From NCBI GenBank assembly GCA_009780065.1, contig WRAS01000001.1, forward strand, positions 1 to 34,520: a stretch of DNA of 34,520 bases, given 5' to 3'. The notes beneath the pieces were generated by a model. The model did not search any database, was not told the origin of the DNA, and saw only the letters and a list, made by a program, of their open reading frames with translations. The position numbers were made by a program, and so were the translations under genes. Below, piece after piece: positions 25,804-34,372 of this stretch (its first letter is position 1; every line of letters starts with the position of its first letter). This DNA is from Bacillota bacterium (GTDB lineage Bacteria > Bacillota > Clostridia > Christensenellales > UBA1242).

Positions 25804-26025
25804 ATGTCGAAAAGTAAAGGTAAAGGAGCATACTTGGGACTTGGTCTACCATGGATCGTGAACCTTGTATTGTGTTTCTTCTTGGGCTGGCCGCTTGGAA
25901 TTATCGAGCGTCTTGTTCGTGGAAACATTATCATGGCAATCTTAAACATTTTCTTTGGTTTCATTTTCTGGGTAATTGACTTGGTTTCATTCATTTTGCA
26001 CAAAGACATGAAGTGGTTGGCTTAA
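25804..26025 (+). CDS. Small 73-aa membrane protein
   Basis: Two hydrophobic helices (about 13-33 and 43-65) with a Lys/Gly-rich start and the short turn ERLVRGN between them, ending HKDMKWLA. The layout recalls small Pmp3/YqaE-like membrane proteins, but the motifs do not match well enough to assign. A perfect Shine-Dalgarno, a strong promoter and its own terminator suggest an abundant monocistronic message. Confidence 0.7.
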   Translation: MSKSKGKGAYLGLGLPWIVNLVLCFFLGWPLGIIERLVRGNIIMAILNIFFGFIFWVIDLVSFILHKDMKWLA

Positions 26026-26041
26026 TATATTCACCACAATT

Positions 26042-26069
26042 AAAACGACTGGGCGACCAGTCGTTTTTG
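26042..26069. terminator. Bidirectional terminator between the 73-aa gene and mnmG
   Basis: A perfect 11-bp stem AAAACGACTGG/CCAGTCGTTTT around a GCGA tetraloop, with T-rich sequence on the + side and an A stretch giving Ts on the - side. Confidence 0.85.
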
Positions 26070-26072
26070 TTT

Positions 26073-27869
26073 TCAATAGTTCTTTTTTAACCATACCAAA
26101 AGCACACTGATATCTGCGGGCGTTATACCACTGATACGCGTGGCTTGGGCAATTGTAAGTGGTCTAATAAGAGTCAGTTTTTCCACCGCCTCGCGGCTTA
26201 GCGCCTTTATTTGGCTGTAATCAATATCAGATGGCAGTTTTGTTTGTTCTTGGCGTTTGGATTCGTGGATTATGCGATTTTGTCGCGCAAGGTACCCCTC
26301 GTACTTTGTTTCTGTTTCCACATGTTCCAAAACAGATGGGGTAATACCTTTGAATAGTTCCAAATCTTTGATATCATTCCCACGTTTAATATATTGCTCG
26401 ATTGTAATTTTTTCGCCATCATGCAAAATACTTTGTGACAGTAACTCTTTAACCTGTTCAATTTGTTTTAATTTCTTTTGAAAAACACGCCATCTTTTAT
26501 CGCACACAAGACCGATATCACGTCCAATTTGTGTTAGTCGAATATCCGCGTTGTCTTGTCGTAGATGTAGTCTATGTTCGGCACGACTGGTCAGCATCCT
26601 GTATGGCTCTGCGGTGCCTTTGGTCACAAGATCGTCGATAAGAACGCCGATATAACTATTGGTGCGCGAAAGGTCCAATGTCTTATCACTGTGCCTTGCA
26701 TGTAACAGGGCACTAATACCCGCGACAAGGCCTTGTGCTGCGGCCTCCTCGTAACCGCTGCTACCGTTTATTTGTCCCGCAAAGAATAACCCCTTTTGTC
26801 CCTTGAATTCCAACGTAGGAAATAACTGGGTTGAATCGATGCAATCATATTCTATTGCGTAACCATCATACACAATTTGGGCGTGTTGTAGTCCATCAAT
26901 GCTGTTCACGAATTCTTGTTGCACATCGCCTGGTAACCCTGTGAACAGACCCTGTACGTATATGTCATTTGTTGATAAACTCTCGGGTTCTAAAAACAAT
27001 TGATGTCTGTCACGATCGGGGAATGTTGCGATTTTGTCCTCGATACTTGGGCAATATCTTGGACCGCTGCCCAAACCGTTGCCACGATACATCGGGCTTT
27101 TTGTGATGTTTTTCGCAATTATGTCATGTGTATGCTTATTTGTGTATACCATGTGGCAAACGACCTTGTTTTTAATTGAACCATTCGTAAGTGACGAAAA
27201 CGTTTGAATATTATCATCACCATGTTGAATTGTGGTTTGGGAATAATCCACGGTTTTACCATCAATACGTGGTGGGGTGGATGTGGAAAAACGCCTTAGT
27301 TCCAACCCCAACTGTTGTAATGAAGACGAGAGATGTGAGGATCGATTAAATCCACTTGGGCCGCTTTGTAAATTTTTGTCACCTATCAAGATGTTACTCT
27401 GCAAATATACCCCGCACGCAATAACGACAGATGGTGCGCAGAATTCTTCGCCTGTTAACAAACGAATCATTAATTGATCGTTATATGGTTGAATTTGGGT
27501 GGCTTCGCCTTGTTTTATTGTAATGTTTTTATTTTGTTCGATTATTTTTTTTGCCGTTAAATGATATTTTATACGGTCGGCCTGCGTGCGCAAACTGCGA
27601 ACTGCTGCACCTTTTGTTGTATTTAACATTCGAATTTGTATTGCACTTTTGTCCGCCAAAATTCCCATAAGACCGCCCAGTGCATCAATTTCATGCACAA
27701 GGTGTGATTTGGCACTGCCGCCTATGGATGGGTTACATGCCATAAAGGAAAGAGAATCCAAATTCATGGTTAATAAAAGGCATGACCCGCCCATAGTCGC
27801 TGCGGCATGCGCGGCCTCGACCCCTGCGTGTCCTGCACCAACTACAATCACATCGAATTGTTGTTTCAT
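26073..27869 (-). CDS. mnmG: tRNA uridine-5-carboxymethylaminomethyl modification enzyme MnmG
   Basis: A 598-aa FAD protein. The N-terminal nucleotide-binding motif VVGAGHAGVEAA (9-20) is followed by ACNPSIGGSAKSHLVHEIDALGG with the conserved Cys, and later by GLGSGPRYCPSIEDKI, FFAGQINGSSGYEEAAAQGL and the C-terminal ALSREAVEKLTLIRPLTIAQATRISG-type helical tail that binds MnmE. With MnmE (encoded at 29007) it modifies wobble U34 of several tRNAs. It starts at the ATG at 27869 with TGATAAACT six bases upstream and no Shine-Dalgarno. Confidence 0.97.
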   Translation of the reverse strand: MKQQFDVIVVGAGHAGVEAAHAAATMGGSCLLLTMNLDSLSFMACNPSIGGSAKSHLVHEIDALGGLMGILADKSAIQIRMLNTTKGAAVRSLRTQADRIKYHLTAKKIIEQNKNITIKQGEATQIQPYNDQLMIRLLTGEEFCAPSVVIACGVYLQSNILIGDKNLQSGPSGFNRSSHLSSSLQQLGLELRRFSTSTPPRIDGKTVDYSQTTIQHGDDNIQTFSSLTNGSIKNKVVCHMVYTNKHTHDIIAKNITKSPMYRGNGLGSGPRYCPSIEDKIATFPDRDRHQLFLEPESLSTNDIYVQGLFTGLPGDVQQEFVNSIDGLQHAQIVYDGYAIEYDCIDSTQLFPTLEFKGQKGLFFAGQINGSSGYEEAAAQGLVAGISALLHARHSDKTLDLSRTNSYIGVLIDDLVTKGTAEPYRMLTSRAEHRLHLRQDNADIRLTQIGRDIGLVCDKRWRVFQKKLKQIEQVKELLSQSILHDGEKITIEQYIKRGNDIKDLELFKGITPSVLEHVETETKYEGYLARQNRIIHESKRQEQTKLPSDIDYSQIKALSREAVEKLTLIRPLTIAQATRISGITPADISVLLVWLKKNY

Positions 27870-27875
27870 CGCACA

Positions 27876-27884
27876 AGTTTATCA
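27876..27884 (-). promoter_or_regulatory. Leaderless extended -10 of mnmG
   Basis: On the - strand TGA-TAAACT (box 27881-27876), then six bases to the ATG. Part of the TGATAAACTTG motif shared with dnaB and the 30425 gene. Confidence 0.55.
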
Positions 27885-27937
27885 CAATTTTCACCCAATA
27901 AACAAGGGTTCATTTTTCTTAAAATTCCAAAAACCAC

Positions 27938-27966
27938 TTGACATTATATATATATATATATAGTAG
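27938..27966 (+). promoter_or_regulatory. Promoter with TA-repeat spacer
   Basis: Perfect TTGACA at 27938-27943 is followed by a spacer that is almost wholly TA repeats, and a -10 (TAGTAG at 27961-27966, 17-bp spacing, or TATAGT two bases upstream). Gain or loss of TA units would change -35/-10 spacing. It drives the gene at 28013. Confidence 0.55.
27945..27962. repeat. (TA)9 microsatellite
   Basis: Nine uninterrupted TA units between the -35 and -10 elements of the promoter of the 327-aa gene. Confidence 0.9.
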
Positions 27967-28012
27967 ACTCAAATTACCGTGACGGGGTGGATTCGTGAAA
28001 ATGGAGGCACCG

Positions 28013-28996
28013 ATGAGTGATCAACAACAATACGACGAGTACAGTTTATTCGAAAGAAAGTCCGCGATGGACCGTTTTTCTGGAATTCAAAATTTGTTCA
28101 GTTTTTATAAGGATTTTGCAGGGGTGTCATCAAGTGACGACAAACGTTTAGATAATCGCGGCGGAGGACTGGTTCTACAAAATGCTTTGGCCAAAATTGA
28201 CGATGGAGAAACCAGTGGTTACGGGATGAAAGGAACGGAAATGTATGGTTTTATCTATCCCGAGGGGACGACAGGTTATGACAAAATAAATCGAAAAGAT
28301 CAAAGTCCAAGTGTCCCAGTGGAGATGACAAGGGGGAGTATTAATCCCTATGCAAACGAAACTGCCTGGGAAAAAACGACCGGAAAAGAATATAAAGAAA
28401 AACTACGGCAAGTTGTCGAAGATCTATACGGCTCAACAGGCAGTTCAAGTAGTCCATTTGCAGTAGGTTTTGCAACCGAAAATGAAATGTTGTTATATGC
28501 AAAATTAAAAAGTGACATGAACTATGCCCATGCAACCAGGGATGTGCAAAGGCACAAAGAATTGAAAGAAGTACATGCACAAGTCATTGAAGAAATGACA
28601 GGCGAATATATGTACTTATTCAAAATCGGACGAGACAAAGCAAACGAACGATTGCAAAAATATCCTAAGATATTTGAAGATATAATAATGAAACCACAAC
28701 ATGAATTACAGGGTTCAAAAGTTATTGACCAAGCATACGCAGAAAATGCCGCAATGGACAGAGAGAAAGCCGAAAAGAAACAAGCCGAAGACCAAGCACA
28801 TTTGGAATCGGTATATGATACCGCACACCGCGAAAACGAATATCTTGACCATTTGACAGGGACAAAGAAAGAATTAGAAGCACCAACACTGAAAAATATG
28901 GCAAGAAGGGTTTTTAAGAGTAGCCAGGTCAAAGAAGAAAAAGAAGACATTAATACTGAGATTGCCAAGATTAAAGGAACCGAGCGAGACTCTTAA
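28013..28996 (+). CDS. Unknown 327-aa charged helical protein
   Basis: Not recognised. The protein has no signal peptide or membrane helix, begins MSDQQQYDEYSLFERKSAMD, is Glu/Lys-rich with coiled-coil potential at about 240-285, and ends with a basic then acidic tail. ATGGAGGCACC gives a Shine-Dalgarno for the ATG at 28013; a GTG at 27995 is less likely. In general composition it resembles the 917-aa protein at 3901. Its promoter carries a TA repeat. It sits between mnmG and mnmE, separating two genes of one tRNA-modifying complex. Confidence 0.65.
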   Translation: MSDQQQYDEYSLFERKSAMDRFSGIQNLFSFYKDFAGVSSSDDKRLDNRGGGLVLQNALAKIDDGETSGYGMKGTEMYGFIYPEGTTGYDKINRKDQSPSVPVEMTRGSINPYANETAWEKTTGKEYKEKLRQVVEDLYGSTGSSSSPFAVGFATENEMLLYAKLKSDMNYAHATRDVQRHKELKEVHAQVIEEMTGEYMYLFKIGRDKANERLQKYPKIFEDIIMKPQHELQGSKVIDQAYAENAAMDREKAEKKQAEDQAHLESVYDTAHRENEYLDHLTGTKKELEAPTLKNMARRVFKSSQVKEEKEDINTEIAKIKGTERDS

Positions 28997-29006
28997 AACT
29001 ATGACT

Positions 29007-30368
29007 TTATTTTCCAATACAGAATCTTGAAAATATTTCATCAATTATTGCATCACTTGCACGGGTGCCAGTTATCTCGCCAATTGCATCTATTACTTGC
29101 GTAATATCGTTCGCGATACAATCCAGTGGCAGGGTATCAATGTTACCAAGCGCACGTGTCAATGAATCTTTCGCAATGTTTAATTGTGCAAGATGTCGTG
29201 TGTTCGTTATGACAACGTCTCCGCTCTTTGGTTGTTTTTGGGTTGCAATATTATGTATGGTTTCTTTTAACAAATTAATGTTTTTGCCAGTCAGGGCAGA
29301 GGTTCTGATAATTTTTGCATTCTCACCAAGGAATTTGTTCCAGTCCGTTGGACTATTAACTAAATCTGATTTATTCAGGATGATGATAGAGTTCTTATCC
29401 TTTGATAATTCCAATACGTTTCTATCATCAGAATTTGGCTTCTGTGAAATATCAAAAATTGAAAGAACGATATCTGCATCGTTTATTACTTTGTTTGTAC
29501 GTTCAATCCCCAATTTTTCGATTTCGTTTTTCGCGTTGCGAATACCTGCGGTATCGTTGAATACAAAACGTAATCCCTTATATAAAATTGCCTCGGAAAC
29601 TGTGTCTGTTGTTGTGCCTTCAATCGTTGTAACGATGCTTCGATCTGTTCCCAAGATTTGGTTAAATAAACTGCTTTTACCTACGTTGGGGCGCCCCAGA
29701 ACCGCAATTTGAACACCATGCGCAATTATCCTGCCATGTTGTGCGGTGGATACCAGTGAGTCAATCTGATTAACGATATCCTTTATTTGTGGCTTTATAC
29801 TCTCGCGCGTCGTATGTTCAATATCATGTTCGGGATAGTCCATTGTGGCTTCTATTTGTGCTATTGTTTGGACTAGTTCGGTTTCAAACTGCGAAAGTTG
29901 TTCCTTTAATTTTCCAGAATATATTATGGAACTTGCTTTTAGATGAGATTCGCTCTCGGCGTGGATTGTTTCAATTATGCTCTCGGCTTGGTCAAGTGAC
30001 ATCTTTCCATTTAAAAAGGCACGTTTGGAAAATTCGCCAGGTTGGGCTGGTGTTGCGCCAATTGACACAAGATGATCCACGATCTTTTGCAACAAGAAAG
30101 CACCACCGTGCGCCTGGATTTCGATAACATCCTCGCCTGTGAAAGAATTTGGGGCGGGGAAGTATATACATAACACGGTGTCTGAAAAATCAGGTGTAGT
30201 AACACGCCCAAAGGCTGCAAGACGTGGTGTTAAATCTTTGACGTTACCAAATGCAACAAAGCATCGTGAAACAATGTCCATGGCATTGGGGCCACTTAGA
30301 CGAATTATACCCACCCCAGCGTTACCTATTGGCGTTGCGATTGCAACGATGGTATTTGAACTTTGCAT
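29007..30368 (-). CDS. mnmE: tRNA modification GTPase MnmE
   Basis: A 453-aa GTPase, partner of MnmG in U34 modification. The N-terminal folate-binding domain starts SSNTIVAIATPIGNAGVGIIRLSG. The G domain in the middle has GRPNVGKS (G1), a TTTDT switch region, DTAGIRN (G3) and NKSD (G4). The last residues are the family signature FCIGK with the catalytic Cys. I chose the ATG at 30368: an upstream ATG five codons earlier lies on top of the TACAAT -10 box. There is no Shine-Dalgarno. Confidence 0.97.
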   Translation of the reverse strand: MQSSNTIVAIATPIGNAGVGIIRLSGPNAMDIVSRCFVAFGNVKDLTPRLAAFGRVTTPDFSDTVLCIYFPAPNSFTGEDVIEIQAHGGAFLLQKIVDHLVSIGATPAQPGEFSKRAFLNGKMSLDQAESIIETIHAESESHLKASSIIYSGKLKEQLSQFETELVQTIAQIEATMDYPEHDIEHTTRESIKPQIKDIVNQIDSLVSTAQHGRIIAHGVQIAVLGRPNVGKSSLFNQILGTDRSIVTTIEGTTTDTVSEAILYKGLRFVFNDTAGIRNAKNEIEKLGIERTNKVINDADIVLSIFDISQKPNSDDRNVLELSKDKNSIIILNKSDLVNSPTDWNKFLGENAKIIRTSALTGKNINLLKETIHNIATQKQPKSGDVVITNTRHLAQLNIAKDSLTRALGNIDTLPLDCIANDITQVIDAIGEITGTRASDAIIDEIFSRFCIGK

Positions 30369-30373
30369 TACGC

Positions 30374-30382
30374 ATTGTAACA
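30374..30382 (-). promoter_or_regulatory. Leaderless extended -10 of mnmE
   Basis: On the - strand TGT-TACAAT (box 30379-30374) is followed by five bases and the mnmE ATG at 30368. Confidence 0.55.
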
Positions 30383-30410
30383 TATTTCCAGTGCAAAAGA
30401 TATATTTACA

Positions 30411-30419
30411 TGATAAACT
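30411..30419 (+). promoter_or_regulatory. Leaderless extended -10 of the inositol-monophosphatase-family gene
   Basis: TGA-TAAACT (box 30414-30419), then five bases to the ATG at 30425. It faces the mnmE promoter; the two start codons are 56 bp apart. Confidence 0.55.
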
Positions 30420-30424
30420 TGTTC

Positions 30425-31102
30425 ATGGAAAATAATCCAGTGATAAACGAATTAATTCAATTTATTATTTCTGCTGGAAATGACCTTGCCAATAAATCTG
30501 GAAAAGTGGAAGACATTGGTGTGAAAAAACAATGGCTGACCGAAGAAGATTTAAGAATAGAGCGAGAGATTAAACGTATAGTAACACGTGATGGCGACAG
30601 TTTTTTCGCCGAAGAAGAAAATGACAATTTTATAGATGATGGTTCGGTTTGGGTTGTGGATCCGATAAGTGGAACAAAATTGTTTATCGAAGGCAAACCA
30701 AACTTTGCAATAGTTGCAAGTCATTTAAAAAATGGAAAAGTTGACTTTGCCGTTGTTAATAATCCGACCGCACAGAAATTATATTTAGCAGAGGCGCAGC
30801 AAGGTGTATCCATTAATGGCAAACCGCTTGAAGCCCCAAATAATAATGATGATACTGGTCGTATAATTTTCCATGCGTCCACACAAGGATCGTGGAACAG
30901 TGGACAAATCGACGAATTAAGAAAACAATTATCAGAAAAATACCAGGTTTTTCCTTCACAGGGCTCTTGTGCATATAACTATTGCTTGGTAGTGCAAGGT
31001 GAATTCGACGGAGTTGTGTCCTTAACAAAAGACTCTTTCCCTGAATTTGCAGGTTGTTTCATTGCAAATATGACGGGGGGGGTATTAAAGCAACAAATAT
31101 AA
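30425..31102 (+). CDS. Inositol-monophosphatase/CysQ-family protein, broken by a frameshift at a G8 tract
   Basis: The 225-aa frame as read contains the family's order of motifs but with changed metal ligands: FFAEEEN (Glu63-65) for the first site, DPISGTKLF (79-87) where DPIDGTxxF is normal, so the second Asp is Ser82, and FPEFAG where WDxAAG is normal, so the third-site Asp is Pro206. GSCAYNYCLVVQGEFDG matches the core. After residue ~217 the frame is thrown off at eight Gs (31075-31082) and ends in an unrelated VLKQQI tail. One more G, or a -1 slip, would restore the family-like end in the next frame. It may be a decaying gene, a slippage-controlled gene, or an assembly error. The ATG at 30425 is chosen from the -10 box; an upstream frame start at 30251 lies inside mnmE. 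Confidence 0.7.
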   Translation: MENNPVINELIQFIISAGNDLANKSGKVEDIGVKKQWLTEEDLRIEREIKRIVTRDGDSFFAEEENDNFIDDGSVWVVDPISGTKLFIEGKPNFAIVASHLKNGKVDFAVVNNPTAQKLYLAEAQQGVSINGKPLEAPNNNDDTGRIIFHASTQGSWNSGQIDELRKQLSEKYQVFPSQGSCAYNYCLVVQGEFDGVVSLTKDSFPEFAGCFIANMTGGVLKQQI

Positions 31103-31239
31103 AAGGTAAAGAAGATATAACTCATACAGATAGAACTTTTGTTTGTGGTAATGAAAGAAACTATGATGACCTTTTGAGTATAACAAGAAAATCCCTTGCA
31201 AAAGAATCCAGCAAAGATATTGACAAAGATACCAAATAA
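31083..31239 (+). pseudogene. Out-of-frame 3' part of the inositol-monophosphatase-family gene
   Basis: In the frame reached by a -1 shift (or one extra G) in the G8 tract, translation continues IKATNIKGKEDITHTDRTFV then CGNERNYDDLLSITRK to a TAA at 31237-31239. It matches the usual ending of the family (a short loop, a beta strand ending in a small-residue GN-type motif, then a helix), so this is clearly the missing C-terminus of the gene upstream. Confidence 0.7.
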
Positions 31240-31241
31240 GA

Positions 31242-31260
31242 AAATCGTCTACGACGGTTT
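31242..31260. terminator. Hairpin after the frameshifted gene
   Basis: AAATCGTC/GACGGTTT (8 pairs, one T-G) around a TAC triloop. It precedes the stronger terminator below and shares its core with the hairpin at 145-163. Confidence 0.35.
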
Positions 31261-31283
31261 CAATGCACCATCAATTGGGTCAT

Positions 31284-31305
31284 AAAAAAGGCGTATTGCC
31301 TTTTT
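31284..31305. terminator. Bidirectional terminator, 30425 gene / 226-aa gene
   Basis: AAAAAGGC and GCCTTTTT pair around a GTATT loop; T runs result in both directions, ending the convergent transcripts. Confidence 0.8.
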
Positions 31306-31314
31306 GTATTTATG

Positions 31315-31995
31315 TTAAAGCCAATCGAAATTTTTGATAAAGTCAGATAGTCTGTTAAAATTTCCAAAAGTTGTGAATTCGTATCGGATTACATCGTTTG
31401 GTTCTTCGAACGTGTTTATAAAAAAGGATGTCTGTACAAATCCGCGACCAATATTCCCCAGTGGTATAAACAACTGGCGTACGCCACGAGAGTGGGGGGT
31501 GGTTGCACAGACCAGTTCAAGATTTTGGTTGTTTGTTCCGGTAACACCGAACTGGGATTCGCGGAAGGTGATTCGGATGAAATGGTTATCTGTTGCATTT
31601 TGGATTGCATTGGTTGTACGGGACTCTATTCTAAGACCCTCTTCACCGCGCGCACCGAATATCTGTACCAGTCTGTTAGAGGAGCCAGATTGGTGAAGCA
31701 TTTTAAAAATCATATCCATCGCAAATTGTTCACTGATTCTTGGTGTGTCAAAGTGCATTTCGAATCCTGTTTCTGTACCATTCCAAACCTCGACGGTTTT
31801 GATGTTGCTTGGATTAAATGTAAGTCCATAATTAACACTGATGTGCCCAAATATGATTACCAATGTATTCGCACTTAAGAAAGCAACCAGTACAACCCAA
31901 AAAGCCCAAATTTTAAAAATCCTAAGCCATGGCTGTCCTCTGCGAAATGTGGTTTCCTCTACTACTTCTACTTCTGTTTGGTTTTCGTTTTTCAT
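31315..31995 (-). CDS. Unknown 226-aa single-pass membrane protein in operon with ftsH
   Basis: An acidic cytoplasmic N-terminus with a short basic segment leads to one hydrophobic helix (about 27-52, IWAFWVVLVAFLSANTLVII), then ~170 residues outside, rich in beta-prone Phe, Thr, Asn and Arg. I do not recognise the domain. The ATG overlaps the ftsH stop in an ATGA, with GAGGT just upstream, so translation is coupled to ftsH. A helper or substrate adaptor for FtsH at the membrane is a reasonable idea from position and topology (compare HflKC or YqfA-type partners), but there is no sequence similarity to support it. Confidence 0.75.
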   Translation of the reverse strand: MKNENQTEVEVVEETTFRRGQPWLRIFKIWAFWVVLVAFLSANTLVIIFGHISVNYGLTFNPSNIKTVEVWNGTETGFEMHFDTPRISEQFAMDMIFKMLHQSGSSNRLVQIFGARGEEGLRIESRTTNAIQNATDNHFIRITFRESQFGVTGTNNQNLELVCATTPHSRGVRQLFIPLGNIGRGFVQTSFFINTFEEPNDVIRYEFTTFGNFNRLSDFIKNFDWL

Positions 31996-34259
31996 TCCTT
32001 GACCTCGTCGTTTTTGTCTGTTTGTTCTTGTGGTGTTTGTGCTAACTCTTTAATTGTGGTCGGCTTTTTCTTAGTCTGTTTTGGAGCCTTTATCAGTTTA
32101 GCATATTCTTGGATATTGTCAACAGTAGGCATGTAAGGCAACTTCTCGCCACGTTTTACCATGTCTCTTGCAAGTTCAAAGTTTTTTTCCAATTGTTCCA
32201 TTCTTTTATCGTCAAATGCTTTTGCATCGTGAAATGCTTTTGCAATTTCACGCACGTGATTGAATTCGATTTCTAACTCTTCTATTTCACATTCAATTTT
32301 TTCGCGTTGCTCGACCTCGCGTGCTTTTTCCAGGCGCGCTTCGATACCTGCAATTATTTCTTTTGCTTTTTTGCCTTGCATAATCAAATCAATATCTTCT
32401 GCATAAATTGTTTCGCGTTCCAAAAGAATCTCTACCATGGTGTCAATCTGGGACTTGTAATCTTTCATGATTTTGATTGCGGTTGCTTCTGCCTCTAGAA
32501 CCAATGCTTTGACCTCTTTATCAATTGTGGCCTGCAATGAATCAGACAAAGTTTTGTTGTCATACACGCGGAGTAGTGCCTCGTCCGAACGTCCGTAGTA
32601 AACGGGACCTAGGTCGTCGCTCATCCCGAACATGGTTACCATTCGTTCCGCAAGACCTGTTGCGTATTTTAAATCCTGGGTTGCACCTGTACAGATATCA
32701 CCGATGAATATCTTTTCTGCGACACGACCACCCATGTAAACTGCCAACTGGGTTTTCAGGAATGATTTGGATTTATGTGCAGTAACGTCGTCTTTATCGT
32801 TCGTTAGAGTATAACCGGCTGCCATACCACGTGGGATGATGGAAACCTCTTGCACGGTTTGTTTGTCTTGTAATACGCGGGATACAACTGCGTGCCCAGC
32901 TTCGTGATAAGCGGTGATTTTTTTATCTTCGTCTGTTATTATACGGCTGCGTTTTTGTGGGCCAAGAAGAACTTTGTTAATACCCTCGGTAATGTCTGCC
33001 ATTGTTATCTTTCGACGGTCTTTTTTTGCGGCGATAATTGCGGATTCGTTCATCAGGTTTTCAATGTCCGCCCCCGAGAAGCCACTGATTATCTGGGATA
33101 CGCGTTTAAGGTCAACGTCGGACGAAATTGGTTTGTTCTTTGTATGTACCTTAAGAATTTTTTCACGCCCAGAAACGTCCGGCATTTGTACGATAATTTG
33201 TCTGTCAAAACGACCAGGGCGGAGTAGGGCTTGGTCCAATACATCTGCACGGTTGGTTGCAGCCAGAACGATAACGCCTTCGCTCTTGGTGAATCCATCC
33301 ATTTGTACAAGTAGTTGGTTAAGGGTTTGTTCGTTTTCTTCTGCGGCACCGCTAATACCCACACCACGCATACGTGCGATGGAATCAATCTCGTCAATGA
33401 AAATGATACATGGCGCGTTTAACTTGGCTTGTTCGAACAGGTCTCTCATCCGACTTGGTCCCACACCCACCAACATTTCTGAGAAATCAGAACCACTGAT
33501 GGAAAAGAACGGAACGCCGGCTTCACCTGCAATTGCTTTTGCAAGCAATGTCTTACCCGTTCCAGGCTGACCAATTAACAAGAATCCTTTTGGAATACGT
33601 GCACCCAATTCCAAGAACTTTCGTGGGTTTCTAAGGAACTGGACGATTTCTTGGACTTCTTCTTTTTCTTCTTCGATACCTGCAACGTCGTTGAAACGAA
33701 TTGGACTGGAAAGAACCACGGTTGCACGGTTCTTGCCCATATTTGAAATACCGCTACGACCCGCAAAATTTCTGAAAATCAAAAATGCAATAAGTAGCAT
33801 CAAAGCAATTGGTACAACAAATATCATAATCTCGAAAAAAGATGTTGGCACAGAACGCGATTCAAATTGGATGGCTTCTCCAGATGGGGCTTGGATAATT
33901 TGTTCGCTGATGATGGATGTAATTTGAAAGGGCACCGCATAATAAAGTTGGTGGCTGGCGTTACGGTCTGGACGCGAAAGAAAGTCTCTTAAATCGCCTT
34001 GGCTTGAATGTTGGGTTGACAGGATATAGAAATTATTTCCACGTTGAACTACGGCACGAATTTGGTTGGTTCCAGTAAATTCAAGATCCCCAGTAAGCGC
34101 ATTACGAGACACACCAATCATGTGTTGAAATTCGGTATAGTTTATTCTGGTTGGACTGTCCCCGCTATTGACACTGTTAAAAATAAGTAATACAACAAGA
34201 ACTGCAATCAATATGAAAATCAGATTAAATCTTGGTTTTCTTCTTTGTGGCTGTGACAT
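31992..34259 (-). CDS. ftsH: ATP-dependent zinc metalloprotease FtsH
   Basis: A 755-aa membrane protease that unfolds and degrades membrane and cytoplasmic proteins. Order: membrane helix (12-29), outside domain, second helix (141-163), AAA domain with Walker A GQPGTGKT (230-237), Walker [10 protein letters not shown], second region of homology [11 protein letters not shown], and the zinc protease domain with HEAGH (452-456) and the third-ligand segment [11 protein letters not shown]. The C-terminus is longer than usual, with ~130 residues of charged coiled coil. In the pore loop the conserved Phe of MFVG is Leu263 ([10 protein letters not shown]). GGGAG precedes the ATG. Overlaps the downstream 226-aa gene by four bases. 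Confidence 0.96.
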   Translation of the reverse strand: MSQPQRRKPRFNLIFILIAVLVVLLIFNSVNSGDSPTRINYTEFQHMIGVSRNALTGDLEFTGTNQIRAVVQRGNNFYILSTQHSSQGDLRDFLSRPDRNASHQLYYAVPFQITSIISEQIIQAPSGEAIQFESRSVPTSFFEIMIFVVPIALMLLIAFLIFRNFAGRSGISNMGKNRATVVLSSPIRFNDVAGIEEEKEEVQEIVQFLRNPRKFLELGARIPKGFLLIGQPGTGKTLLAKAIAGEAGVPFFSISGSDFSEMLVGVGPSRMRDLFEQAKLNAPCIIFIDEIDSIARMRGVGISGAAEENEQTLNQLLVQMDGFTKSEGVIVLAATNRADVLDQALLRPGRFDRQIIVQMPDVSGREKILKVHTKNKPISSDVDLKRVSQIISGFSGADIENLMNESAIIAAKKDRRKITMADITEGINKVLLGPQKRSRIITDEDKKITAYHEAGHAVVSRVLQDKQTVQEVSIIPRGMAAGYTLTNDKDDVTAHKSKSFLKTQLAVYMGGRVAEKIFIGDICTGATQDLKYATGLAERMVTMFGMSDDLGPVYYGRSDEALLRVYDNKTLSDSLQATIDKEVKALVLEAEATAIKIMKDYKSQIDTMVEILLERETIYAEDIDLIMQGKKAKEIIAGIEARLEKAREVEQREKIECEIEELEIEFNHVREIAKAFHDAKAFDDKRMEQLEKNFELARDMVKRGEKLPYMPTVDNIQEYAKLIKAPKQTKKKPTTIKELAQTPQEQTDKNDEVKE

Positions 34260-34291
34260 TATAAAACTCCCATTAGGTTAAAATACTTCTT

Positions 34292-34320
34292 AGTATATCA
34301 ATATGCTGGTGGAAATACAA
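34292..34320 (-). promoter_or_regulatory. Promoter of the ftsH operon
   Basis: On the - strand TTGTAT (34320-34315), 17-bp spacer and TGA-TATACT (box 34297-34292). A ~30-nt leader carries GGGAG, so unlike many neighbours ftsH is not leaderless. Confidence 0.6.
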
Positions 34321-34372
34321 CTTGTTTCAATATGAAGAAAGTGTGCAATGTGTTAGTTTAAGGAGGATATTG

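Noticed and set aside
30251-30424. Upstream extension of the inositol-monophosphatase-family frame beginning at 30251
   Set aside because: It lies inside mnmE on the other strand, encodes no family-like sequence, and the real start is set by the -10 box at 30414-30419.
32914-33570. 218-codon open frame opposite ftsH
   Set aside because: Antisense shadow of the conserved AAA domain with no promoter or ribosome site.
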